Of a stretch of DNA of 64,000 bases, positions 45,745 through 54,167 are shown piece by piece (the stretch's first letter is position 1; each line of letters begins with the position of its first letter). Location of the stretch: NCBI GenBank assembly GCA_020636355.1, contig JACJYB010000004.1, positions 310,001 to 374,000 of the forward strand, written 5' to 3'. The notes below the pieces were generated by a model, which worked only from the letters and a program-made list of their open reading frames with translations, did not search any database and was not told the DNA's origin. The position numbers and the translations under genes were made by a program. The DNA comes from Lewinellaceae bacterium (lineage in GTDB: Bacteria; Bacteroidota; Bacteroidia; Chitinophagales; Saprospiraceae).

Positions 45745-45791
45745 AAGTCTTCAAGAACTATACTATCCTCCAGTTAGTTTTTTGAAGACTT
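45745..45791. repeat. Perfect 10-bp inverted repeat overlapping the uvrA stop codon
   Basis: AAGTCTTCAA (45745-45754) pairs with TTGAAGACTT (45782-45791). The second arm lies in the last codons of uvrA, so the stop codon would sit in the loop of the mRNA hairpin. Confidence 0.5.
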
Positions 45792-48650
45792 TTTCTTTTT
45801 ACCCGCCGTTAATTCCAATTCTTTAATCAGGTATCTGCCGGTGTGGCTTTCTGCACATTGGGTGATGGCCTCCGGAGTACCGGAGAAAACAACCTTACCT
45901 CCACCTCGCCCGCCTTCCGGACCAATATCAATCAAAAAGTCCGCTACTTTCACGACATCCAAATTGTGCTCAATGATCACCACCGTATTGCCTCGCTGGA
46001 CCAGCCGATCCAATACCCGTATCAAGTGCATCACATCTTCAAAGTGTAATCCCGTGGTTGGTTCATCCAGGATGTAGAAGGTATTCCCGGTATCCCTTTT
46101 ACTAAGTTCTTCGGATAGTTTGACGCGCTGAGCCTCCCCTCCGGAAAGGGTCGTCGCTTGTTGCCCCAGTGTAATATAACCTAGTCCAACTTCACGCAGC
46201 GTTTTTAGTTTACGGTAGATTTTGGGAATGCTCTCGAAAAATCCAGCTGCTTCTTCCACCGACATATTCAACACATCCGATATGGATTTTCCTTTATACA
46301 GCACCTCCAGCGTCTCCCGGTTATATCTCCGGCCCAGGCAAGTCTCACATTCTACCAGCACATCCGGCAAAAAATTCATCTCGATCAGCCGCATGCCTGC
46401 CCCTTCGCAGGTTTCACAGCGACCTCCTTTCACATTAAATGAAAAGCGCCCGGGTTTATAGCCCCGGATTTTGGACTCCGGAAGATTGGCGTAGAGATTG
46501 CGGATTTCAGTCATTAATCCGGTATACGTTGCGGGATTGGAGCGGGGTGTGCGACCGATCGGTGACTGGTCAATCTCGATAACTTTATCGATGTGCTCAA
46601 GTCCTTTTATCTCCTGGTAGGGTAATGGTTTTTGCAAACTGTTGTAGAAATGCTGGCGGAGGATGGGATATAGGGTATCGTTGATCAGGGTAGACTTGCC
46701 GCTACCAGAAACCCCGGTGACACAAATTAAAGTGCCCAGAGGAAATACCACATCAATGGCATCCAGGTTATGGCCTGATGCTCCGATCAGTTCCAGCATC
46801 TGGCCTGTCCCCTTGCGTCGTTGTTTCGGTATTGGAATTCGTACGGTATCTTTCAGGTATTTCGCGGTCAGAGAATCTTCACGAAGGAATTCCTCAGGTA
46901 CTCCCGCTGCAACCAGCCTGCCTCCATGATGCCCGGCACCCGGTCCCAGGTCGATCAGGTAGTCGGAAGCCAGCATAATGTCTTTATCGTGTTCGACGAC
47001 CAGTACAGAATTTCCAATGCGGGTCAGTTCTTTCAGCGCTTTAATTAAACGGTTGTTGTCTCGGGGATGCAACCCAATGCTTGGTTCATCCAGAATATAG
47101 GTGATACCCGTAAGCTGGGATCCGATCTGGGTGGCCAGCCTGGTTCGTTGGGCTTCTCCACCACTGAGGGTGTTGGCGGGTCGATTCATCTGCAGGTAAT
47201 CCAGCCCCACATGAAGGAGAAATATGAGCCGGAGCCGGATTTCTTTTAAAATATCCTGAGCGATGGTTTTTTGCCGGGTACTTAAATATTGCGGCAGTTC
47301 TTCAAACCATTGCAGCAATTGATCCAGGTCCATGGTGGCTAACTCGCCAATGTTTTTATCGTGGATCTTAAAATGCAGGGATTCTTTCTTCAACCGCAAT
47401 CCCCGGCACTCCGGACAGGTCGTCACCGTCATAAAGTGTTCGGCCCAGGAGCGGATCTTTTCAGAAGTCGTGTCTTCATACCACCGCTTAAGCATATTAA
47501 CCAACCCTTCATAGGCGAGGTTATAGACAAAATCGTGCTTGTTGTAGCCAAGATCCACCGGAAATTTTTCATTGCCACCATATAATATGGTATCCAATGC
47601 TTCCTTAGGTATCTCCTTGACCGGGGTTGAAAATGTAAACCGGTAGGTTTTAGCAATTGACCTGAGCTGTTTAAAGGTGATGTTGTCCCGAACTTCTCCA
47701 AAAGGGCGGATCCCTTCATCGTTGATGCTTTTTTCGGGATCTGGTATGACTTTATCCAGGTCTACCTGATTGATATTTCCGAGTCCGTTGCATACGGGAC
47801 ATGAACCGTAGGGCGAATTGAATGAAAAGGAGTTCGGGGAAGGTTCTTCGTAGGAGATGTTATTCTCCGGGTCCATCAGGTGTTTGCTAAACGGCGTGAT
47901 GTGGTTATCTGCATGCTCCATAACGAACAGCATGTCATTTCCCATCTTTAGAGCAATCTGAATCGATGCAGCCAGTCGATCCTTCCGATCAGTGGCTACC
48001 TGTACGCGATCAATGACCACCTCGATGTCATGTACTTTGTACCGGTCGGCTTGCATCCCGGGTTTAAGATCTAGGATTTCACCATCCAGTCTGACCTTGG
48101 TATAGCCTTGTTTGCGAATCTGATCAAACAACTCCCGGTAGTGCCCTTTCCTGCCGCGGACTAACGGGGCCAGCAATACTATTTTCTGTCCCTGATAATG
48201 TTCCAGCAGATGATCGATGATCTGCGCTTCACTGTAGCGGACCATTTTCATGCCGGAAGCGTACGAATAGGCTTCTCCGATGCGGGCAAACAACAATCGG
48301 ACAAAATCATATAATTCGGTGATTGTGCCCACTGTAGAACGCGGGTTCCACCCGGTTGTCTTCTGTTCGATGGAGATGACCGGGCTAAGTCCCTGGATAT
48401 GCTCAACATCCGGACGTTCCATTTTTCCGATAAACTGCCTGGCATACGAAGAAAATGTTTCCATATATCTTCGCTGGCCTTCCGCATAGATCGTATCAAA
48501 TGCTAGGGAAGATTTACCACTGCCGCTGATGCCCGTGATGACAACCAGCTTGTTTTTGGGAATATTAACGTGAACGTTTTTCAGATTGTGTTCCCGGGCG
48601 CCGGTTACCTCAATCACACCGGAATTGCTGTTGTTCTTGCCTGTATTCAT
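45774..48650 (-). CDS. uvrA: Excinuclease ABC subunit A
   Basis: The protein has 958 residues from the ATG at 48650, which follows AAGGAAC; a TTG at 48662 gives four extra residues. Both ATPase halves are complete: Walker A GISGSGKSSLAFD and GVSGSGKSTLIND, two ABC signatures (NTLSGGEAQRTRLA; TTLSGGEAQRVKLS), Walker B in ITYILDEPSIGLHP and TFYILDEPTTGLH. The zinc modules (CPVCNGLG, CPECRGLRL, CETCEGAG with CETCLGRR) are intact. UvrA finds bulky DNA damage and loads UvrB. It stands alone and its 3' end runs into several inverted repeats. Confidence 0.98.
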   Translation of the reverse strand: MNTGKNNSNSGVIEVTGAREHNLKNVHVNIPKNKLVVITGISGSGKSSLAFDTIYAEGQRRYMETFSSYARQFIGKMERPDVEHIQGLSPVISIEQKTTGWNPRSTVGTITELYDFVRLLFARIGEAYSYASGMKMVRYSEAQIIDHLLEHYQGQKIVLLAPLVRGRKGHYRELFDQIRKQGYTKVRLDGEILDLKPGMQADRYKVHDIEVVIDRVQVATDRKDRLAASIQIALKMGNDMLFVMEHADNHITPFSKHLMDPENNISYEEPSPNSFSFNSPYGSCPVCNGLGNINQVDLDKVIPDPEKSINDEGIRPFGEVRDNITFKQLRSIAKTYRFTFSTPVKEIPKEALDTILYGGNEKFPVDLGYNKHDFVYNLAYEGLVNMLKRWYEDTTSEKIRSWAEHFMTVTTCPECRGLRLKKESLHFKIHDKNIGELATMDLDQLLQWFEELPQYLSTRQKTIAQDILKEIRLRLIFLLHVGLDYLQMNRPANTLSGGEAQRTRLATQIGSQLTGITYILDEPSIGLHPRDNNRLIKALKELTRIGNSVLVVEHDKDIMLASDYLIDLGPGAGHHGGRLVAAGVPEEFLREDSLTAKYLKDTVRIPIPKQRRKGTGQMLELIGASGHNLDAIDVVFPLGTLICVTGVSGSGKSTLINDTLYPILRQHFYNSLQKPLPYQEIKGLEHIDKVIEIDQSPIGRTPRSNPATYTGLMTEIRNLYANLPESKIRGYKPGRFSFNVKGGRCETCEGAGMRLIEMNFLPDVLVECETCLGRRYNRETLEVLYKGKSISDVLNMSVEEAAGFFESIPKIYRKLKTLREVGLGYITLGQQATTLSGGEAQRVKLSEELSKRDTGNTFYILDEPTTGLHFEDVMHLIRVLDRLVQRGNTVVIIEHNLDVVKVADFLIDIGPEGGRGGGKVVFSGTPEAITQCAESHTGRYLIKELELTAGKKKKSSKN

Positions 48651-48793
48651 GTTCCTTGCCAAACAGATTACAAGATGAGAAGTTTGCCGGTGAATTACAA
48701 AATTGGAGGAGAGGCTTGGCAGGTTGAAAAAAAATCTTTAATTTTCTTTAACAATTGAATAATAAACTAAAATAAGGTTACGTTTTCAATGCA

Positions 48794-48810
48794 AATGCGG
48801 TCGCCGCATT
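48794..48810. repeat. Compact inverted repeat (AATGCGG-TCG-CCGCATT)
   Basis: A perfect 7-bp repeat with a 3-bp centre in the 280-bp divergent region between uvrA and the T9SS gene at 48931. It could be an operator or a leader hairpin. SOS-box identity was not established. Confidence 0.4.
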
Positions 48811-48930
48811 CCTTTCGTCTCCGAGATTACTATTCAATAACTAAGTTTTCCCCCCGAATTATAACATCTTCTCTAGGAGGTTGCTATTATTTTTTTTCTA
48901 GTTTTTATTTTAAACTTAAACCAACCAATC

Positions 48931-49521
48931 ATGAGAGCAGTCGTTGCCCTGTTAATCACGTTTTGTAGTATTACAATGACCTTAGCTTCTGATGTCATCA
49001 CCTTAACTGGCTATGTAGATGATGCCAATATGTACCTACAATGGAACATGGACGCGGATCCCAACATTGAAGCCATTTACGTTGAGCAAAAAGTAGGCCA
49101 ATTTTTTGAGTCCATTGCAATACTCGCTCCCCAGGCAAACCGGCAATACAGCTTTGACCAACCAACAATCGCCCAAAGTGTTAAACTTTACCGCGTCCGG
49201 GCTGTACGGGTTGACGGGCAACAAATGCTCTCGAATGAATTGAACCTGGAAACGCCTAAGGTTCCTTTTGAAATCAAAGTTTATCCTAATCCAGTGGTCA
49301 GCGAGGTATACGCTAACCTGCCAGATGCCTGTCAACATGCCCGGGATATTCAAATACGGATCAACGATATGTATGGTCGGGCTGTGGCAACGCAAAGCGT
49401 AACACCTAAAACGGTCAGTTTTGAAATCACTCCAGTGGAACAGCTCCAGGCAGGTATGTATGTCATCCAGTTTTGGGTAGACGGCAAATTAGAGAAATCC
49501 ACTTCTATCATTAAGCAATAG
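48931..49521 (+). CDS. Secreted protein with T9SS type A C-terminal sorting domain
   Basis: The 196-residue protein has a signal peptide (VVALLITFCSITMTLAS), a fibronectin-like beta domain (ITLTGYVDDANMYLQWNMDADPNIEA...YRVRAVRVDGQQMLSNE) and a C-terminal domain of type A: FEIKVYPNPVVSEVYA, IRINDMYGRAVATQS, EQLQAGMYVIQFWVDGKLEKSTSIIK. The mature domain is small, so it may be a surface-attached accessory protein. TAGTTTTT, one base from the promoter box, lies 32 nt upstream. A strong terminator follows. Confidence 0.8.
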   Translation: MRAVVALLITFCSITMTLASDVITLTGYVDDANMYLQWNMDADPNIEAIYVEQKVGQFFESIAILAPQANRQYSFDQPTIAQSVKLYRVRAVRVDGQQMLSNELNLETPKVPFEIKVYPNPVVSEVYANLPDACQHARDIQIRINDMYGRAVATQSVTPKTVSFEITPVEQLQAGMYVIQFWVDGKLEKSTSIIKQ

Positions 49522-49613
49522 CCAAACCTGGAACCTCAAGGAGTAGCTTCTACCTAATTAGTATATACCAATCTTGTTGTAAAACGCCAATTAGAGAACC
49601 CCCCACCTAGCTT

Positions 49614-49647
49614 AAAACCCGGTAACATCCCTTACCGGGTTTTTTCT
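49614..49647 (+). terminator. Intrinsic terminator between the T9SS gene and the PNP gene
   Basis: A perfect 12-bp stem (AAAACCCGGTAA / TTACCGGGTTTT) with a 6-nt loop, continuing into T on the plus strand. The convergent PNP gene stops 1 bp beyond it, so it can serve both strands. Confidence 0.85.
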
Positions 49648-50463
49648 TTATCCCAACCACTCAGAAATCAGCCTGGCAGTGCGATCCGCGGCTGTATGTA
49701 CGACCTGTAACACCCCTTCATGGGTCGTCTCCGTCAATTCGTAAGGATTAAAGACATTGCTGATAATGGATATCCCGCCGATGCGCATGCCCATCTGCCT
49801 GGCCACAATGGCTTCCGGAACCGTGGACATCCCTACTGCGTGGGCGCCGGCCTGATGAAACCAGCTGTATTCGGCCGGGGTCTCCAGACTGGGACCCTGC
49901 AAGCCCAGGTAAACACCGATGTGATACGGTATGTTGAGTAGTTTGGCCAGATGGGACCAACTCGTGATCCATTCCGAATCATAAACGTGATTCATATCCG
50001 GAAACCGAGGACCCCAGCGCGAGTCATGCGGACCGCGTAATGGATTTTCAGGTTGGTAATTGATGTGATCCCGAATAAACATCAGCGATCCGGGTTGCAT
50101 GGATTCCAGTAAACCTCCGGCAGCATTAGTCAATAACAAATCATGGATCCCTAAAAGCTTCGTGACCCGTACCGGAAAAGTAATGGTCTGCATCGAATGA
50201 CCCTCATAATAATGAAACCGTCCGGACCATATCAAGACATGTTTCTTGGCCCATTTGCCGATGTGCAGGATGCCCTGGTGTCCCATAACACTCGTAACCG
50301 GAAAGTGAGGCAATTCGCTATAAGGAATGCTATAGGTCATTTTAACCTGGCCGAGACAGGCATCAAAACCGGATCCCAGCGTAATTGCCAGGTAGGCTTC
50401 ATCTTCCAGATAGGGATTAATAAATGCGGCAGTCTCCTCCGCTTGCTCATAGGTGTAATTCAT
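49648..50463 (-). CDS. Purine-nucleoside phosphorylase (trimeric PNP-I type)
   Basis: The 271-residue enzyme has the class I pattern: AITLGSGFDACLG, VMGHQGILHIGKW, the phosphate-site WSGRFHYYEGHS, LLLTNAAGGLLESMQPGSLMFIRDHIN, and GLQGPSLETPAEY with GAHAVGMSTVPEAIVARQMG. It splits inosine or guanosine with phosphate. It is 4 bp downstream of mqnC, so a role in handling hypoxanthine-containing futalosine intermediates is conceivable, but the sequence fits a normal PNP. Confidence 0.93.
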   Translation of the reverse strand: MNYTYEQAEETAAFINPYLEDEAYLAITLGSGFDACLGQVKMTYSIPYSELPHFPVTSVMGHQGILHIGKWAKKHVLIWSGRFHYYEGHSMQTITFPVRVTKLLGIHDLLLTNAAGGLLESMQPGSLMFIRDHINYQPENPLRGPHDSRWGPRFPDMNHVYDSEWITSWSHLAKLLNIPYHIGVYLGLQGPSLETPAEYSWFHQAGAHAVGMSTVPEAIVARQMGMRIGGISIISNVFNPYELTETTHEGVLQVVHTAADRTARLISEWLG

Positions 50464-50467
50464 GAGG

Positions 50468-51616
50468 CTAATCTACAATGAGCGCCGCACGATCCAAAAC
50501 CTGTTGTTCGATTTGTGGCGGTAGCTGACGGAATGCATATTGCTGATCCCGCAGGCGAGGCTCAAAACCGGCTTCACGGATGGCATCCTGGATTCCCTGG
50601 GCGGTAAAGCGGAAGGCAGCACCTGCTGCTGAGACTACATTTTCTTCGATCATGATCGAGCCCCAGTCGTTGGCGCCGGCATACAGGCAGACCTGAGCTA
50701 CCTGTTTGCCTACGGTCAACCAGGAAGCCTGGATGTTTGTGATATTGGGTAGCATGATACGGCTCATGGCGATCATCCGTACATATTCGTCTCCGGTACA
50801 TTGATTGCGTGCCCGCTTGAGTTTTTGAAGCAAGGTGCCCTCATCCTGGAATGGCCAGGGAATGAATGCAAGAAAACCTTTGGCATGGACCGGCTTACGG
50901 GACTGTACCTCCCGCATAGCGACCAGATGCTCAAATCGTTCCATATTGGTTTCCACATGACCAAACATCATGGTGGAAGAAGTAGTAATATCCAGCTGAT
51001 GGGCGGCGGCCATGACATCCAGCCATTCCTGCCCCGAACATTTGCCTTTGGAGATCAGCCGGCGTACCCGATCACTGAGGATCTCCGCACCGGCACCGGG
51101 GAGGGAGTCCAGTCCGGCCTCTTTCAAGGCTTTCAGGACTTCGGTGTGGGTGGATTGTTCCAGCTTGGTGATGTGCGCTACTTCCGGGGGACCCAAAGCA
51201 TGTAATTTCAGGTCCGGATACAATGATTTCAATTCCCGGAATAAGGTGGTGTAGTAATCCAATCCGAGATCCGGATGGTGACCGCCCTGCAACAACAACT
51301 GTTCTCCGCCGAAGCGAAATAGCTCATCGATCTTTTGTTTGTATGCTTCGATCGTGGTGATGTAGGACTCCACATGGCCGGGACGGCGATAAAAATTACA
51401 GAACTTGCAGTTGGCGATGCAAACATTGGTGGTGTTCGAGTTCCGGTCAATGATCCAGGTGACAATATTGCCGGGGACGTGGTGCTGCCTCAGATGATTG
51501 CCCACATACATCAAATCAGCCGTTGCTGCATTTTCAAAGAGAAATACCCCTTCTTCAGCCGACAGCCAATCCAGGTTTAAGGCACGCTGCAGTAATGTTT
51601 CAATTTGTTGCGTCAC
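50468..51616 (-). CDS. mqnC: Cyclic dehypoxanthinyl futalosine synthase (radical SAM)
   Basis: The 382-residue protein starts at a GTG (51616). The radical SAM cluster motif is CIANCKFC within NTTNVCIANCKFCNFYRR. The further stretches LLLQGGHHPDLGLDYYTTLF, HALGPPEVAHI, GLDSLPGAGAEILSDRVRRLIS and TTSSTMMFGHVET are those of MqnC rather than MqnE. It closes the spiro ring in the futalosine route to menaquinone. A perfect promoter box lies 32 nt upstream. mqnA, mqnB, mqnD and mqnE are not in the window. Confidence 0.92.
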   Translation of the reverse strand: MTQQIETLLQRALNLDWLSAEEGVFLFENAATADLMYVGNHLRQHHVPGNIVTWIIDRNSNTTNVCIANCKFCNFYRRPGHVESYITTIEAYKQKIDELFRFGGEQLLLQGGHHPDLGLDYYTTLFRELKSLYPDLKLHALGPPEVAHITKLEQSTHTEVLKALKEAGLDSLPGAGAEILSDRVRRLISKGKCSGQEWLDVMAAAHQLDITTSSTMMFGHVETNMERFEHLVAMREVQSRKPVHAKGFLAFIPWPFQDEGTLLQKLKRARNQCTGDEYVRMIAMSRIMLPNITNIQASWLTVGKQVAQVCLYAGANDWGSIMIEENVVSAAGAAFRFTAQGIQDAIREAGFEPRLRDQQYAFRQLPPQIEQQVLDRAALIVD

Positions 51617-51640
51617 GATGCGATCGGATTGTATGTCTTA

Positions 51641-51648
51641 CAAAGATA
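51641..51648 (-). promoter_or_regulatory. Bacteroidota -7 promoter box (TATCTTTG) for mqnC
   Basis: A perfect TAnnTTTG box on the minus strand, 32 nt upstream of the GTG start; this supports that start. Confidence 0.55.
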
Positions 51649-51678
51649 GTCCATTTGGAATGATTCGAAGTTGAAGAC

Positions 51679-51686
51679 TATATTTG
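51679..51686 (+). promoter_or_regulatory. Bacteroidota -7 promoter box (TATATTTG) for the GH9 gene
   Basis: A perfect box on the plus strand in the divergent region, 86 nt upstream of the GH9 ATG, giving a leader of about 75 nt. It is farther from its gene than the other boxes. Confidence 0.35.
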
Positions 51687-51764
51687 GATGTAAACCAATT
51701 TCTGCAACATACGAAAGCACCTTCCGGTTCACGGTATGCTCGCCACCAACACTGCATTTAAGAC

Positions 51765-54167
51765 ATGATATCATTCTTCATTTCTGATGATCGGTCCCAT
51801 CTGGTACTGGTTTTAATCTTGCTGGCCTTTTCAAGTACCGCCCAACCAGAAATTCTGGAAAGGCAATTGGCTGCAAGCAGGAATTTATCGCGGGTCATGA
51901 CTCCTGACTCGTCCGATATGGCCTATCTGCGATGGTTGGAGAAGCCTGTAGAAAAATCCAGACAACTTGCATTAACCGAGGACTTCAATGCCCTGAAAAA
52001 TACCGGTCCAGGAATCATTCAAATTGACAGGGATCACACCATCTCCGGCAAAGGCAGCATATTATTAACGACTCCCAGCGCACTCGGTGAAAAGAACCCA
52101 TCCAATCGAGCCTATGCTTTTGCAGAAATGATACGTCCGTTGCAGCGTGAAAACCTGGAAAATTACAACCGATTTTCTGTGTGGGTGTATGCCGATGCTC
52201 CCGGATATTATTCTTTCTTCGTTGGCTGCACGCTGTACAATGAGGGTGAGCACATCATGCCCACGCCGGGCCGTTTTGAAGGCCAGCATTTTGTCACCAT
52301 CTATCCCGGCCAGTGGCAACGTATTGTCTGGGAGATACCGGATTTGTACCGGGATGCCGTTACCGGCTTTTCGGTGAGCATTGTGTTAACTGGTCCTCCT
52401 AAAGGTGCTTCACCAGAATTGAATTTGTTCATCGATGACATGCGTCTGGAAAAGGTCAATGCAGAAAATTCACGTGGATTTGATCTGAGGGATAAAGCCA
52501 TGGCCTACTGCCACAGCGGATACAGGATCCACAGCAGGAAGCAAGCCTTGATTCAACAAAATCCCGGATCCGATTTCCAATTGATCAATAATGAAGGAAA
52601 AACAGTATTTCAGGGTAAACCAACACCCCTGGAAAATAATTTTGCTCTTCTGGATTTCAGTTCTTTTGAGACGCCCGGATGGTATACCCTGGAAGCGGGA
52701 AAACAGAAAACCAAACCTTTCCCCATCGGTCAGGATGCTTATCTGAGTACCGCCTGGCGCACCTTAAATTTCTTCTTTGCCGAACGCTGTGGTTTTGATC
52801 AACCTGGCATCCACCAAGCCTGTCACCAGGATGTATTTTGCGTTCATCCGGATGGGAGGAAGATCTCGGTAGGTGGTGGCTGGCACGATGCGGCAGATCT
52901 GACCCAGGGTGTGGGCAACACAGCAAGGGGAGGAATCGCCATGCTGGAACTGGCCAAAACGGTCCGGGAAACGCAACCCGAACTATACCTCCGGCTGCTC
53001 GAAGAGGCTCGCTGGGGTCTCAACTGGACGATGCAAACACGATTTGGTGACGGTTACCGGGAAGGTGGGTTGATCATCGGCATTTGGACGGACAATGAGG
53101 TGGGGACCAAAGACGACATCGCGGGAAAAGCAAGCAATCATCCCGGTGATAATTTTATTGCTGCTTCCTATGGTGCCCTGGCTGCCCCAATGTACAAGGC
53201 GGAAGATCCGGTCTTTGCCGATTGGTGCTATCGTTCGGCGGTGGAAGACTTTCTGTTTGCCAATGAATTACTCGGCCAGGAAGCCAATCAAAAAAATGAG
53301 ATCGAACTGTATGCCCGGGCAATGGTCACGGCCATGCATCTGTATCGCCTGACCGGACAACATGAATATCTGGATTGGGCTGTACGGTACGCCCGTATTG
53401 TCATGGATGGGCAGCAAATGGATCGCAGGACCGACTGGGCCTTACCACTGCATGGCTTCTTTTATGAATCACGGGCAAAAAAGCGCATTCTGGAATATTT
53501 TCATCGCAGTGATGAGCAGTTGATGATCCAGGGCTTGTCCATGCTCCTTACCGACCAGCCCAACCATGCCGACGCACCAAAATGGCTGGCTTCCTGCCAG
53601 GCTTACGCTGATTACCTCAAGGATCTATCTATGGTCATTGAACCCTACGGAATACTACCAGCGGCAGTCTATGAATTAAACAATGCAGAATTTGCCGGGA
53701 TCTATCACGAAGGTGACCAGATTGGCATGCCCTCCATGGAAGAATACAATGCACAGGTAAGCAATGGAATCCATCTCGGGGGTGCCTTTTATTTGCGGCG
53801 ATTTCCCGTAGCCTACCAATTCCGGGGTTTTCACGCCATCCTGATTGCCAAAGCCAAGGCAGCATTGATTTTGGCGGATCTGCTACAGGATGATCAGCTC
53901 AAAGCCATAGGTACCCGCCAACTGGAGTACATCATCGGCTACAATCCATATGCTATGAGCACCATCTATGGCGAAGGGCACGATTATCCGCCTCTGTATG
54001 GCGCTTATGCCGGAGATGTGGTCGGCGCAGTACCGGTTGGTATTGAGACATTTGAAAATGACGATGAGCCCTATATGCCTATGCAGGTCAACGCGACTTA
54101 TAAAGAAATCTGGACGCACACGACAGCAGGGGTCTTATGGCTGCTTTCAAAAATAATGCAGGACTAA
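51765..54167 (+). CDS. Glycoside hydrolase family 9 enzyme with N-terminal beta-sandwich domains
   Basis: The 800-residue protein has a signal peptide shifted inward (SHLVLVLILLAFSSTAQ, about 11-27). Residues about 70-235 form a jelly-roll-like carbohydrate-binding region (FSVWVYADAPGYYSFFVG; LNLFIDDMRLEKV), then an Ig-like CelD_N domain (about 245-325), then the alpha6/alpha6 catalytic domain. GGGWHDAADL places the two Asp of the family (375, 378), with DAAD in place of the usual DAGD. The end holds YIIGYNPYAMSTIYGEG and the expected acid Glu in ATYKEIWTHTTAG. It should cut beta-1,4-glucan or a related glycan. Its stop overlaps the next start (TAATG). Confidence 0.82.
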   Translation: MISFFISDDRSHLVLVLILLAFSSTAQPEILERQLAASRNLSRVMTPDSSDMAYLRWLEKPVEKSRQLALTEDFNALKNTGPGIIQIDRDHTISGKGSILLTTPSALGEKNPSNRAYAFAEMIRPLQRENLENYNRFSVWVYADAPGYYSFFVGCTLYNEGEHIMPTPGRFEGQHFVTIYPGQWQRIVWEIPDLYRDAVTGFSVSIVLTGPPKGASPELNLFIDDMRLEKVNAENSRGFDLRDKAMAYCHSGYRIHSRKQALIQQNPGSDFQLINNEGKTVFQGKPTPLENNFALLDFSSFETPGWYTLEAGKQKTKPFPIGQDAYLSTAWRTLNFFFAERCGFDQPGIHQACHQDVFCVHPDGRKISVGGGWHDAADLTQGVGNTARGGIAMLELAKTVRETQPELYLRLLEEARWGLNWTMQTRFGDGYREGGLIIGIWTDNEVGTKDDIAGKASNHPGDNFIAASYGALAAPMYKAEDPVFADWCYRSAVEDFLFANELLGQEANQKNEIELYARAMVTAMHLYRLTGQHEYLDWAVRYARIVMDGQQMDRRTDWALPLHGFFYESRAKKRILEYFHRSDEQLMIQGLSMLLTDQPNHADAPKWLASCQAYADYLKDLSMVIEPYGILPAAVYELNNAEFAGIYHEGDQIGMPSMEEYNAQVSNGIHLGGAFYLRRFPVAYQFRGFHAILIAKAKAALILADLLQDDQLKAIGTRQLEYIIGYNPYAMSTIYGEGHDYPPLYGAYAGDVVGAVPVGIETFENDDEPYMPMQVNATYKEIWTHTTAGVLWLLSKIMQD

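Noticed and set aside
45459..45791. Retron, integron attC array or CRISPR as an explanation of the hairpins
   Set aside because: No reverse transcriptase, integrase or cas gene is present, and the repeats differ from one another in sequence and spacing.
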